Origin: Alteromonas australica
GTDB lineage: Bacteria; Pseudomonadota; Gammaproteobacteria; Enterobacterales; Alteromonadaceae
DNA: 64,000 nucleotides
NCBI RefSeq assembly: GCF_000730385.1
Contig: NZ_CP008849.1
Location: 434,001-498,000 of the forward strand
Direction of reading: 5' to 3'
A model generated the notes under the pieces. The model had not been told where the DNA came from and did no database searches. It saw nothing but the letters and a program-made list of their open reading frames with translations. A program made the translations under genes and the position numbers. Positions 41,065-50,092 of the stretch are shown here, one piece after another (positions within the stretch are counted from its first letter, which is position 1; every line of letters begins with the position of its first letter).

Positions 41065-43398
41065 GTGGCGTCTCCCGTGGCAAAAAAGCAAAGTAATCCC
41101 AAAAAGAAGTCTTCTTTCTTATTTAAATTATTCTGGCGACTTTTCTTCGTTGGTTTAGTGGTGCTAGGTGCTTATGCCTTTTATCTTGATGCGCAAATAA
41201 AGCACGAATTTTCGGGCAACAAGTGGGAAGTGCCCGCGCAGATTTTTGCCCGCCCATTACGACTTAGCAAAGGGGAAGAAATCACCGTTCAAGAAGTCCT
41301 CGATGAGCTATCTTTACTCGGTTATCGAAAGGTGACTGATGCAGACAGTAGTGGTGAATACAGTTACCGAAATGGTGTTTTAACCGTTCAGCGACGGGCG
41401 TTTCACTTCCCAGAAGGCGCTGAGCCACAGCGACATTTAGTGATCAGTTGGCAAGGTAGCAGAATTAAAGAGATACAAGATGTTAGTCAGGGACGCGCTT
41501 TCGGCTCAGTGAAATTAGAACCTTGGCTTGTGACTCGCATGGTGAGCGGTAGCCACGAAGACCGCATGCTAGTGAGTATAGATACCACGCCTGACATGCT
41601 ACCAAAGGCACTGACACTAGTTGAAGATAGAAATTTTTATAATCACCACGGGGTAGCGCCCTTATCTATTCTTCGTGCATTAATGGCAAATATAGCGGCA
41701 GGGCGAACCGTTCAGGGGGGAAGTACGCTTACCCAACAATTGGTTAAGAACATGTTCTTAACCCGCGAACGCTCTATCGTACGCAAAGCAAAAGAAGCCA
41801 TTATGGCGGTAATTATTGATGCGCGTTACAGTAAATCGGAAATATTGGAAGCCTACTTAAATGAAGTGTTTTTAGGGCAAAATGGCGATATGGCCGTGCA
41901 CGGATTCGGCCTTGCCAGCTATTTCTATTTTGACCGCCCCGCCAATGAATTAAGTGTACCTGAGATTGCCACCTTGGTCGCTATGATCAAAGGCCCATCC
42001 TATTACAACCCAAGGCGTTACCCCGAGCGCGTTAAAGAACGTAGAGATTTAGTCTTACGCATGTTGTTTGACGAAAACGAAATTGATCGCTCTCAGTATG
42101 AACGGTATGTATCTATGCCTTTAGGGTTAGCATCGGGTGCCAGTTTAGCCAGCGGTAAACACCCCGCATTCATGGAGCAGGTAAGGCGTGAATTAAATGA
42201 AATATTAGCCGAACCGAGCTTACGTGATTCAGGGGTAAAGGTTTTTACAACCCTTGATATTGTGGCGCAGCGCAGAGCAGAAAAAGCACTTTCAAGCACG
42301 TTAAATGCGCTGCAAAAAAATCGAACCGTGCCATTAGAAGGCGCGATGATAGTCACTGACAGTGCAAAGGGTGAAGTCCGCGCGATTGTGGGGGGTAAAG
42401 ACGTGTCATTTAAAGGCTTTAACCGTGCACTTGACGCCAAAAGACCCATAGGCTCCTTGGTGAAACCTGCGGTCTATTTGACCGCGCTCGAGGATCCTAC
42501 CGAGTTTAACTTGGCCACGCCTTTAGCTGATGAACCTATTACCTTGGAAAGCAAAGGGGGGAAAACCTGGTCACCACAAAACTATGACAAAACGTTCAGA
42601 GGCCAAGTGTCTTTGCTACAAGGACTCACGGAATCTCTCAATATCCCTACTGTTAACTTAGGCATGCAGGTGGGTTTAGATGCGGTAGTGAATACGCTAG
42701 AAAAGTTAGGGGTAGGGGCAGCTATTGAACAAGTGCCATCGCTCACGTTAGGCGCTTTTGAGCTTACGCCTTTTAATACTAACCAAATGTATCAAACCTT
42801 ATCAAATGGGGGGCGCTACATCCCACTGCACACAGTGTCAGCGGTGGTAACGGCAGACAATGGCTTATTATGGCAAAAGGCAGAATTCTTCTCACAACGT
42901 ACCGATGAAGCTGCCACTTATTTGTTGAATTACGCGCTCTATAAAGTCACCACGCAGGGTACAGCGAAACGTGTTGGCGCCACCTTTGGCACCACAAATA
43001 TGGCGGGTAAAACAGGCACAACTGACGATTATCGTGATAGTTGGTTTAGCGGGTTCGATCGCAACAATGTGGTGACTGTATGGGTGGGGAATGACGACAA
43101 CCAACCTGTGGGATTAACCGGTGCATCAGGTGCATTACCTGTGTTCGTTAACTATATGAAATCCCAAGCGCCTAAATCCTTATCTAGGCGTTTTCCCGAA
43201 GGGCTTGGCATTGCGCATTTTGATGCGAAGACTGGCGCTGTGGTGGTGGCAGGCTGTGCGGGAAGCTTAAGTGTGCCAGCCATACTTGATGTGCTTCCTC
43301 CGCCGCAACAAGATTGCGCGGGCAAACCTGTTCGCAGTAAACAAGAGCAGGAAAAAGGCGATAAAAAGAGCTGGTGGGAACGTTGGTTTGGAGAATAA
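41065..43398 (+). CDS. mrcB: Penicillin-binding protein 1B
   Basis: This bifunctional class A PBP makes and cross-links peptidoglycan. The 777-residue protein has a short cytoplasmic start, a membrane span (residues 20-42) and a UB2H domain (about 55-145). The GT51 glycosyltransferase has catalytic Glu187 in VEDRNFYNHHG and GGSTLTQQL. The transpeptidase has SLVK at 464-467, an SLN at TESLN and KTG at 649-651. No ATG is available: an in-frame stop directly precedes GTG at 41065, and GTG at 41077 is the alternative; neither has a clear ribosome site. It is single, close to an MltB-type transglycosylase. Confidence 0.94.
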   Translation: MASPVAKKQSNPKKKSSFLFKLFWRLFFVGLVVLGAYAFYLDAQIKHEFSGNKWEVPAQIFARPLRLSKGEEITVQEVLDELSLLGYRKVTDADSSGEYSYRNGVLTVQRRAFHFPEGAEPQRHLVISWQGSRIKEIQDVSQGRAFGSVKLEPWLVTRMVSGSHEDRMLVSIDTTPDMLPKALTLVEDRNFYNHHGVAPLSILRALMANIAAGRTVQGGSTLTQQLVKNMFLTRERSIVRKAKEAIMAVIIDARYSKSEILEAYLNEVFLGQNGDMAVHGFGLASYFYFDRPANELSVPEIATLVAMIKGPSYYNPRRYPERVKERRDLVLRMLFDENEIDRSQYERYVSMPLGLASGASLASGKHPAFMEQVRRELNEILAEPSLRDSGVKVFTTLDIVAQRRAEKALSSTLNALQKNRTVPLEGAMIVTDSAKGEVRAIVGGKDVSFKGFNRALDAKRPIGSLVKPAVYLTALEDPTEFNLATPLADEPITLESKGGKTWSPQNYDKTFRGQVSLLQGLTESLNIPTVNLGMQVGLDAVVNTLEKLGVGAAIEQVPSLTLGAFELTPFNTNQMYQTLSNGGRYIPLHTVSAVVTADNGLLWQKAEFFSQRTDEAATYLLNYALYKVTTQGTAKRVGATFGTTNMAGKTGTTDDYRDSWFSGFDRNNVVTVWVGNDDNQPVGLTGASGALPVFVNYMKSQAPKSLSRRFPEGLGIAHFDAKTGAVVVAGCAGSLSVPAILDVLPPPQQDCAGKPVRSKQEQEKGDKKSWWERWFGE

Positions 43399-43403
43399 AA
43401 AAG

Positions 43404-43455
43404 CCAGCTGAGCACTAGAAAACACCTAGTAGGGAGCTTTCTAGTGCCTCGCTGG
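43404..43455 (-). terminator. Long hairpin terminating the minus-strand small-protein genes
   Basis: Two 18-base arms (43404-43421 and 43438-43455) match at 16 positions. On the minus strand they are followed by TTTTTT, so the hairpin ends the transcript of the small membrane and secreted protein genes. It lies only 5 bases beyond the mrcB stop and may also stop mrcB. Confidence 0.75.
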
Positions 43456-43488
43456 AAAAACGCCCAGGGAGTAGGCTTACATCTAAGT

Positions 43489-43596
43489 TTAAGTCTGATT
43501 CAAAACATACCGTGCGGTAGAAAATATCAGCGCACTAATGGCAAAGGCGAATACCGGGCCTAATACGAGCATGAACAAAGCACTTGTCGTTAACAT
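43489..43596 (-). CDS. 35-residue hydrophobic membrane peptide
   Basis: The 35-residue frame MLTTSALFMLVLGPVFAFAI is mostly hydrophobic and ends RYVLNQT, one membrane span. It begins nine bases after the stop of the upstream secreted protein gene, with GAGAGG placed 5 bases before ATG, a good ribosome site. Spacing and direction suggest a two-gene transcript with the 99-residue protein. No family is recognised; it resembles small membrane subunits only in shape. Without comparison across genomes it stays a prediction. Confidence 0.5.
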   Translation of the reverse strand: MLTTSALFMLVLGPVFAFAISALIFSTARYVLNQT

Positions 43597-43605
43597 GGTA
43601 GCCTC

Positions 43606-43905
43606 TCAAACATCGTCTTTTTTGGTCACACTATCTTGCGTCATTGGCGTGATAGTGATGTCGGCCATTAATGAATTGTCTTCTTCAATGGTTGGCTCGA
43701 AAATATGGCTCGCCGTGAGGACCTCGTGGGTAATATCCAACGATATTTCTTGCTTCACTTGGGCGACCGCCGAGCTTACAAGGTAGTCTGTGTATCGGCC
43801 CAGCTCGTTTTCTGGCTCATTGGCTTGCGCGCCGAACGCGCTCGTGGCTAGCAAGGTTAATGCAGTCATTGAAATAGCAGTGCGGTTTGTGAAATTCGTA
43901 AACAT
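43606..43905 (-). CDS. Small secreted protein of unknown function
   Basis: The 99-residue protein has a clear signal peptide (residues 1-28, cleavage after AQA) and a mature part of about 70 acidic residues: NEPENELGRY near 29, then QEISLDITHEVLTASH and a tail SVTKKDDV. AGGAG 6 bases before ATG supports the start. I know no family. The mature protein has no Cys and looks soluble and periplasmic. It is the first gene before the 35-residue membrane peptide. Confidence 0.6.
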   Translation of the reverse strand: MFTNFTNRTAISMTALTLLATSAFGAQANEPENELGRYTDYLVSSAVAQVKQEISLDITHEVLTASHIFEPTIEEDNSLMADITITPMTQDSVTKKDDV

Positions 43906-44319
43906 AGTTAGCTCCTTTAATTAAACGCTACAAACTGCATATCTTCAGTACTGCATTGCAGTTATTAGTTAAGTCGTGGTCTAAGTACAAATGGTTTAAA
44001 CATGAATAATGAAGATATTCGTTATTTTTGTACTTGGTACCTTAGCTATAGCGAGGGGCGTGCCATTCTTGATTGTTTTTATAAGCATCTGAATTTATTG
44101 AGTTATATTTTTATGGAGAACAAGGTGCCTGCCATGACGTGTTTATTGATTACTAAAAATTGGTGATATTCACAACTGAAGTGGTCAATAACGCTAATGC
44201 GGTTTTGGAGGGCAATTGGTGGGAGCACCTGAGGGGAGTCAGAAGCCAAACATAGGGTGTAAAAATACTGAGTAAAAAGCGAGGCGGTGCTGGCTACGCC
44301 TCGCTATGTATTCGTGCGC
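43906..44319. other. 414-base region with no clear gene and one distant inverted repeat
   Basis: The left end should hold the promoter of the secreted protein gene. AAGTACAAA (43983-43991) and TTTGTACTT (44027-44035) form a perfect 9-bp inverted repeat 35 bases apart. A 54-codon frame (44002-44166) has no ribosome site and is not called. The right end has the DUF808 terminator (44278-44305). Confidence 0.35.
44278..44305 (-). terminator. Terminator of the DUF808 gene
   Basis: AGCGAGGCG pairs with CGCCTCGCT (9 bp), followed on the minus strand by TTTTTAC, about 15 bases after the DUF808 stop. Confidence 0.85.
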
Positions 44320-45234
44320 TTACTGTTTCAATTTAGTGATTAGCGTAACCGTAACGGTGAGAATACTACCTGCAACGAACCCGACAATGCCATCAACAAT
44401 AATCGCTGCTACAGGCTCAATCTGAGGAATTAAGTTGCTGGCAACTATTGCACTATGATGCACAAACTCAATGTTATGAGTGAGGATTCCACCACCGACT
44501 AAAAACATGGCAATGGTGCCCACTATAGCTAGGGTTTTCATCAATAACGGTGCCGCAATAAGTAGACCGCGACCGAAGAAACGCTGGGTAGTATTCATAG
44601 AGCCAGTTAGCGACTTTCTCAGTAAATACAAGCCCACATCATCCATTTTCACAATAGCGGCGACAATACCGTAAACGCCCAATGTAATTGCAATGCTAAG
44701 TGCGACTAACACGCCAACTTGTGTTGTAAAGCTAGCGGTACTAACACTGCCTAACGCGATGACAATGATTTCGGCTGACAAGATGAAATCGGTGCGAATA
44801 GCGCCCTTTATCTTATCTTTTTCGAACGCCACCATATCGGTTTCACTGTGACTAATTGCTGCGAGTCTTTCTTCTCTACTGTGGGTTTCGTCTTCATGAG
44901 GCAGGTATTTATGAAGCAGCTTTTCAGCGCCTTCAAAACACAGGTAAAGGCCACCAATAATCAGTAACACCGTAATTAGCGCTGGCACAAACGCACTGAT
45001 CAACAATGCGGCTGGCACCAAAATAACCTTATTGAGCAAAGAGCCTTTGGCGACGGCCCATACAACCGGAAGCTCTCGATCCGCTTTCACGCCACTGACT
45101 TGGTTAGCATTAAGGGCAAGATCATCGCCTAAAACGCCGGCAGTTTTCTTGGCGGCGACTTTAGACATAACGGCGATGTCGTCCATTAGTGTTGCGATAT
45201 CATCAAGCAATGCGAGTAAATTTGCAGCTGCCAC
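44320..45234 (-). CDS. DUF808 (YedI-like) membrane protein
   Basis: The 304-residue protein has about six membrane segments. The N-terminal part is soluble and helical (LLALLDDIATLMDDIAVMSK, then AAKKTAGVLGDDLALNANQV), which is the DUF808 mark. The segment LYLCFEGAEKLLHKY is also typical. The family is of unknown function in the inner membrane. The gene is single, with its own terminator. Confidence 0.85.
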   Translation of the reverse strand: MAAANLLALLDDIATLMDDIAVMSKVAAKKTAGVLGDDLALNANQVSGVKADRELPVVWAVAKGSLLNKVILVPAALLISAFVPALITVLLIIGGLYLCFEGAEKLLHKYLPHEDETHSREERLAAISHSETDMVAFEKDKIKGAIRTDFILSAEIIVIALGSVSTASFTTQVGVLVALSIAITLGVYGIVAAIVKMDDVGLYLLRKSLTGSMNTTQRFFGRGLLIAAPLLMKTLAIVGTIAMFLVGGGILTHNIEFVHHSAIVASNLIPQIEPVAAIIVDGIVGFVAGSILTVTVTLITKLKQ

Positions 45235-45386
45235 CTGTGTATGTCCTTATTAAATTGAAAAATGCAGCATACGTTGCGAATACCTCAATTGGCAACGGTA
45301 ACCTGCTATATTTGCGATGTTATTATGATTCAAACTAGTCTATTTACGGTAACTACTCTTGGTCATTGGCTCTACGAAGGATAATT

Positions 45387-46103
45387 ATGTTAGCTGCACT
45401 CTCTGTCCGCTCATACACCAAGGCGATGCAACAGCATTCCCACAATTTCTATCAATTAGTGCTCCCCCTTAACGGGCATATCGCCATTCAGGTGGCGCAA
45501 TTCAATGGCAATGTGGGAGTGGGGGAGGGCATTTGCATTGGGCCTAACATGCTACATCAGTTTAATGCAGAACAAGCAGCAAGATTTGTGGTGGCAGATT
45601 TAACTGAAGTTCCTCACAACATAGAAACCGCGCCAAGCCCGGTATTTCGAATTACCCCGCCTTTACAGTCGTTACTCAATTATATTGAGGTGCAATTAAC
45701 CCACAGTTACAGCGATGATCTGCAGTCTTCCATGGTAGCCTTATTCACCCAACTGTTGGCCACTCAGCCCACGGGGAAGCAACTAGATAGGCGTATTACA
45801 CCTATTTTAAGTCGCGTTCATCAAAACATTGCGGCGAAACACACGGTTAACGACCTCGCAAAAGCGGCCTGTATGGGCGTGACACAGTTTAAAGGGAAAT
45901 TTACTGACGCTACAGGGATGGGGCTTAGGCGTTATTTGATAAAGCTGAGAATGGAAAAAGCGCGGGCACTATTAAGCCAAACCGATACGCCTATTATTGA
46001 AGTGGCAGCCCAAGTGGGTTATGACGATGTGTCAGCGTTCACCCGCCGGTTTACCCATTATTTTGGGAAGCCGCCAAAGTATTACCATCGAAAGTCGGTT
46101 TAA
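45387..46103 (+). CDS. AraC-family transcription regulator
   Basis: The 238-residue regulator has an N-terminal cupin-like sensor region (about 10-110, with HSHNFYQLVLPLNGHIAI and GPNMLHQF). The C-terminal double helix-turn-helix (about 140-235) has VNDLAKAACMGVTQFKGKF, ALLSQTDTPIIEVAAQVGYD and FTRRFTHYFGKPPKYY. I chose ATG at 45387, with AGGA 6 bases upstream; the frame opens at 45366 with TTG. It probably controls the EamA transporter gene that follows 109 bases later, by analogy with AraC/exporter pairs. Confidence 0.88.
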   Translation: MLAALSVRSYTKAMQQHSHNFYQLVLPLNGHIAIQVAQFNGNVGVGEGICIGPNMLHQFNAEQAARFVVADLTEVPHNIETAPSPVFRITPPLQSLLNYIEVQLTHSYSDDLQSSMVALFTQLLATQPTGKQLDRRITPILSRVHQNIAAKHTVNDLAKAACMGVTQFKGKFTDATGMGLRRYLIKLRMEKARALLSQTDTPIIEVAAQVGYDDVSAFTRRFTHYFGKPPKYYHRKSV

Positions 46104-46212
46104 CGACGCCTAACCAAACAAAAAATTCGGCTAATCTGCAAAGAATGTGCGTGTAAAATCACTTACTGTTTATTTTGAATATTTTATATGAATAACCCAG
46201 TTGGAGGCGTAA

Positions 46213-47088
46213 GTGGCAACATTTTGCGGAATAATTGCAATCTTGATGTGGGGATTGCTTGCAGTGCTAAGCGTCTATTCAGCCGACATTCCTCCATTCC
46301 AACTACTGTTTGTTTGTTTTGCCGTTTCGTGCTCTTTGGTGGTTATCAAACGGCTGGTTAAAAAAGAGCCGGTCTTGCGGAAGCCGCATTTAACGCCACG
46401 CCAGTGGGCTGTTGCCATAGGAGGGTTATTCGGGTTTCATTTTTGCTACTTTTTGGCATTGCGGTTTGCTCCGCCCATTGAGGCCAGTCTTATTGGTTAC
46501 TTATGGCCGCTTTTATTAGGTGTTGCTGTGGCCAATGCCCATCAGCGTTATTTCGCCTTTGCTGGCGGCATATTCGGTTTTATCGGCTGCGGAATTTTAG
46601 TCACTGGCGGTGAAGGTGTTAACTTTAAAAGTGAGTTCGTTTTAGGCTACAGCCTTGCCCTGGCATGTGCGTTTATTTGGTCGGGATATTCTTGGTTTAT
46701 GTCGCGCACCAATAGCCATGTCGAAGATATTGGCTGGATTTCTGGTGCGGTGGCGGTGTTAGCACTTGTTGCTCACCTATTGCTTGAAGAAAGCCACTGG
46801 CAATTTTCTTACCAGGCATGGGTAAGTGCGATCATGCTTGGCTTAGGGCCCGTGGGAGGGGCATTTTATTTGTGGGATGCAGGGCTGAAATTTGGGAATA
46901 AGGCTTTGTTAGCAAGCTTAAGTTTTGCTACGCCTGTTATTTCCAGTATTGCGCTGTATGTTTTTGGAATGAGCGCCCTTTCTGCCGCGGTAGGCCTGGC
47001 TATTGCTTTTATTCTGGTGGGGGCGCTAATGAGTAATGCATTGCCTGCGTTGTTCATGCGATTTGTTGTTTTAAAGAGAAATATATAG
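46213..47088 (+). CDS. EamA/DMT-family exporter
   Basis: The 291-residue protein has about ten membrane helices in two EamA repeats (start WGLLAVLSVYSADIPPFQLL, middle LRFAPPIEASLIGYLWPLLL). It resembles YddG-type amino acid or metabolite exporters. The start is GTG at 46213, with TGGAGG 6 bases upstream. It lies after an AraC-type regulator on the same strand, which suggests the regulator switches it on when its substrate accumulates. The substrate is unknown. Confidence 0.85.
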   Translation: MATFCGIIAILMWGLLAVLSVYSADIPPFQLLFVCFAVSCSLVVIKRLVKKEPVLRKPHLTPRQWAVAIGGLFGFHFCYFLALRFAPPIEASLIGYLWPLLLGVAVANAHQRYFAFAGGIFGFIGCGILVTGGEGVNFKSEFVLGYSLALACAFIWSGYSWFMSRTNSHVEDIGWISGAVAVLALVAHLLLEESHWQFSYQAWVSAIMLGLGPVGGAFYLWDAGLKFGNKALLASLSFATPVISSIALYVFGMSALSAAVGLAIAFILVGALMSNALPALFMRFVVLKRNI

Positions 47089-47153
47089 TGTCAAAAGAAC
47101 GCGCGCGTCACGGTGGGCGGTGGGTGTCACTATTTGAATTCGTCATTATAAAT

Positions 47154-47966
47154 TTAGTTAACTTTCTCTTTATTGATACGGGCTTCAATAAACTTGTCGT
47201 GTTCGCCGGTATTGGTACATTCAAGTGTACCCCCAGTCCACGTCGCAACGATAGCAAAGGACTTATTCATCGTTGAAGAGCAGTTAATTCGTTTTTTAGG
47301 GCGTTCATGATAACTTCTATCTTCTTTGCCTTTCCGCGTGTCCACGATATCTGGGCTATTCTTTTTTTCTCTAAATTCTTTTGCTGCTCGACGACTTTCT
47401 TCTTCAATCGCTTGTTCGTGCTGACTAGATAAATAATCAAGTGCACCCACCCGAGGTGACAGGTTTAACTTGCCCGCTCGTTGATTTTGGGCGCTTACTG
47501 AGGGTTTGGAGGGCTGCTCTGCATTTTGTGTCATTGTATCAGTAGATACCGGCTTTTTTGCTTCATTTAGGGGCAAAGTTTCCGGTGGCTCAGCAGCCTT
47601 CTCTTGTGAAGCTGGTGCGCTTTCATCCTCGATGTGGGCTGGTAACGTGTCTGCCGTTTTGTTTGGCGTTACTGGTGTATGGCGCGCGCTTACGGGCGGC
47701 ATTTCCGGCGCATCTTCAATGGTGGGAGCGGGTGGTTCCACCTTTGTGGGCGCCTTGACTAACGGGAAGTATAGCTGGGCTTTTATTGTTGGTTTTAAAA
47801 CGGTTTCTCGAGTTTCAATGATATGCGGGTGAGCCAATATTATCACCAGCACCACCATCGCGTGCAATAAGCCAGACACAACAAGGGCGCGTCCCCAAGG
47901 CTTGCGCTTAGGAACGTAAATATGTGCCGGTGTATCTTGGATAAAATGGGTTATCGCTGTCATCAA
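47154..47966 (-). CDS. TonB-like N-terminally anchored, Pro-rich protein of unknown function
   Basis: The 270-residue protein has a short cytoplasmic start, one membrane span (residues 27-45) and a long Pro/Glu/Ala-rich periplasmic linker (75-165). This is the layout of TonB-type proteins. The C-terminal 80 residues are different: charged, with Cys at KKRINCSSTMNK and GGTLECTN, and end in KEKVN. The canonical TonB C-terminal domain is not seen, and exbB/exbD are absent nearby. The function is open; an energy-coupling or structural envelope role is possible. The gene's end is close to, and convergent with, the EamA gene. Confidence 0.5.
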   Translation of the reverse strand: MMTAITHFIQDTPAHIYVPKRKPWGRALVVSGLLHAMVVLVIILAHPHIIETRETVLKPTIKAQLYFPLVKAPTKVEPPAPTIEDAPEMPPVSARHTPVTPNKTADTLPAHIEDESAPASQEKAAEPPETLPLNEAKKPVSTDTMTQNAEQPSKPSVSAQNQRAGKLNLSPRVGALDYLSSQHEQAIEEESRRAAKEFREKKNSPDIVDTRKGKEDRSYHERPKKRINCSSTMNKSFAIVATWTGGTLECTNTGEHDKFIEARINKEKVN

Positions 47967-48021
47967 CAGATACAGACCGCACTATACATACAAAAGTTCC
48001 GTCCTATATTTATCGTATTAA

Positions 48022-48564
<543 letters not shown>

Positions 48565-48596
48565 GCCACTACGATATATTTGCGGAGAAAACCATA

Positions 48597-49835
48597 ATGG
48601 AAATCACTTTTGAACTTGGGTATGCGCTAGATACCTTTTACTTCTTAATCTGCGGTGCACTAGTCATGTGGATGGCTGCAGGTTTTGCAATGCTAGAAGC
48701 CGGTTTGGTTCGAGCGAAAAATACCACAGAAATTCTAACTAAAAACGTGTCACTTTTTGCTATTGCTTGCACAATGTATATGATTTGCGGTTATGACATC
48801 ATGTACGGCGGCGGTATCTTCCTAGACGGCATCATGGGCGACGGTGCGACTGGTGTTGCTGAAGACGCAGCAACCTATGCGCCATCTGCTGACTTCTTCT
48901 TCCAAGTTGTGTTCGTTGCAACGGCAATGTCAATTGTATCAGGTGCTGTCGCTGAACGTATGAAGCTATGGGCATTCCTTGCTTTTGCAGTGGTAATGAC
49001 AGGCCTTATCTATCCAATGGAAGGTGCTTGGACATGGGGCGGCGAAGCGGTCTTCGGCATGTACACGCTTGGCGACGAAGGTTTCTCTGACTTCGCGGGT
49101 TCAGGTATCGTGCACATGGCAGGCGCAGCGGCTGCATTGGCTGGCGTACTTGTACTTGGTGCTCGTAAAGGTAAGTACACTGCTGACGGTAAAGTTAACG
49201 CAATCCCCGGTGCAAACTTACCTCTAGCTACACTAGGTACATTCATTCTTTGGATGGGTTGGTTTGGCTTCAACGGTGGTTCTGTACTTGCTACGGCTAC
49301 TGTAGAAAGCGCAAACTCAGTGGCTATCGTATTTATGAATACAAACGCAGCTGCAGCTGGCGGTACTATCGCAGCGCTTATCGTCGCACGTATCATGTTC
49401 GGTAAAGCCGACCTAACAATGGCATTAAACGGCGCACTTGCAGGTCTAGTTGCTATTACTGCTGAGCCTTCAACACCAACCCCCCTTGAAGCAACTTTAT
49501 TCGGTGGCCTAGGTGGTATCCTTGTTGTACTAAGCATTGTAACCCTTGATAAGCTTAAGATTGATGATCCAGTAGGCGCTATCTCTGTTCACGGTGTGGT
49601 AGGTCTTTTAGGTCTAATCCTAGTGCCTTTCACTAACGATGGTTCAAGCATTACCGGTCAGCTTTTAGGTGCAGTGACCATCTTCGTATGGGTATTTGTA
49701 ACCAGCTTGGTTGTTTGGTTAGCGCTTAAAGCAATCATGGGTATCCGTGTAAGCGAAGAAGAAGAATTCGACGGCGTAGATATGAGTGAATGTGGATTGG
49801 AAGCTTATCCTGATTTCACTGGCGGTCGTTCGTAA
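48597..49835 (+). CDS. amtB: Ammonium transporter AmtB
   Basis: The 412-residue protein has 11 membrane helices and no signal peptide. The twin-His pore pair is His173 (GIVHMAGA) and His332 (SVHGVVG), matching E. coli His168/His318. The conserved MLEAGLVRAKN near residue 35 and DDPVGAISVHG-like block (IDDPVGAISVHG) near 325 are present. It moves ammonium into the cell and is blocked by unmodified GlnK. It is co-transcribed with glnK (32-base gap) and ends at a strong terminator. Confidence 0.95.
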   Translation: MEITFELGYALDTFYFLICGALVMWMAAGFAMLEAGLVRAKNTTEILTKNVSLFAIACTMYMICGYDIMYGGGIFLDGIMGDGATGVAEDAATYAPSADFFFQVVFVATAMSIVSGAVAERMKLWAFLAFAVVMTGLIYPMEGAWTWGGEAVFGMYTLGDEGFSDFAGSGIVHMAGAAAALAGVLVLGARKGKYTADGKVNAIPGANLPLATLGTFILWMGWFGFNGGSVLATATVESANSVAIVFMNTNAAAAGGTIAALIVARIMFGKADLTMALNGALAGLVAITAEPSTPTPLEATLFGGLGGILVVLSIVTLDKLKIDDPVGAISVHGVVGLLGLILVPFTNDGSSITGQLLGAVTIFVWVFVTSLVVWLALKAIMGIRVSEEEEFDGVDMSECGLEAYPDFTGGRS

Positions 49836-49890
49836 GAAAGTCCGAGAGGCAAATTAAAATACAATAATAATGCCTTCATCACCAAGTTTA

Positions 49891-49916
49891 AGCCCTGCAA
49901 TTGCAGGGCTTTTTTC
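49891..49916 (+). terminator. Terminator of glnK-amtB
   Basis: A perfect self-complementary 20-base palindrome (49891-49910, AGCCCTGCAA with TTGCAGGGCT) is followed by TTTTTT. Confidence 0.9.
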
Positions 49917-49940
49917 GTTTTTCACCTTGACCAAATAAGT

Positions 49941-49997
49941 CTACACTAGGAGAGACCGTGGCGACTTGCTAGTGTAGGATGCAAAGCACCTAGTGTG
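49941..49997. promoter_or_regulatory. Inverted/direct repeat cluster upstream of the GGT-family gene
   Basis: CTACACTAG (49941-49949) and CTAGTGTAG (49969-49977) form a perfect 9-bp inverted repeat 19 bases apart. A third partial copy CTAGTGTG follows at 49990-49997. They lie in the 257-base gap between amtB and the GGT-family gene and could be a regulator site. Nothing else is seen in this gap. Confidence 0.35.
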
Positions 49998-50092
49998 TAT
50001 GGACTCTGACGTTAGTCTTGGTGCGTTGCGCATAATATAAAAATATCTTTACCTCTTAATCGCTGAAAGAGGTTGATAACAGGGAATAGAAA

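Noticed and set aside
44002..44166. 54-codon frame MNNEDIRYFC...
   Set aside because: No ribosome binding site and no recognisable features; it overlaps an inverted repeat. Left uncalled.
47088..47276. 62-codon frame overlapping the EamA stop
   Set aside because: It starts at GTG without a ribosome site and runs into the convergent TonB-like gene; likely a shadow.
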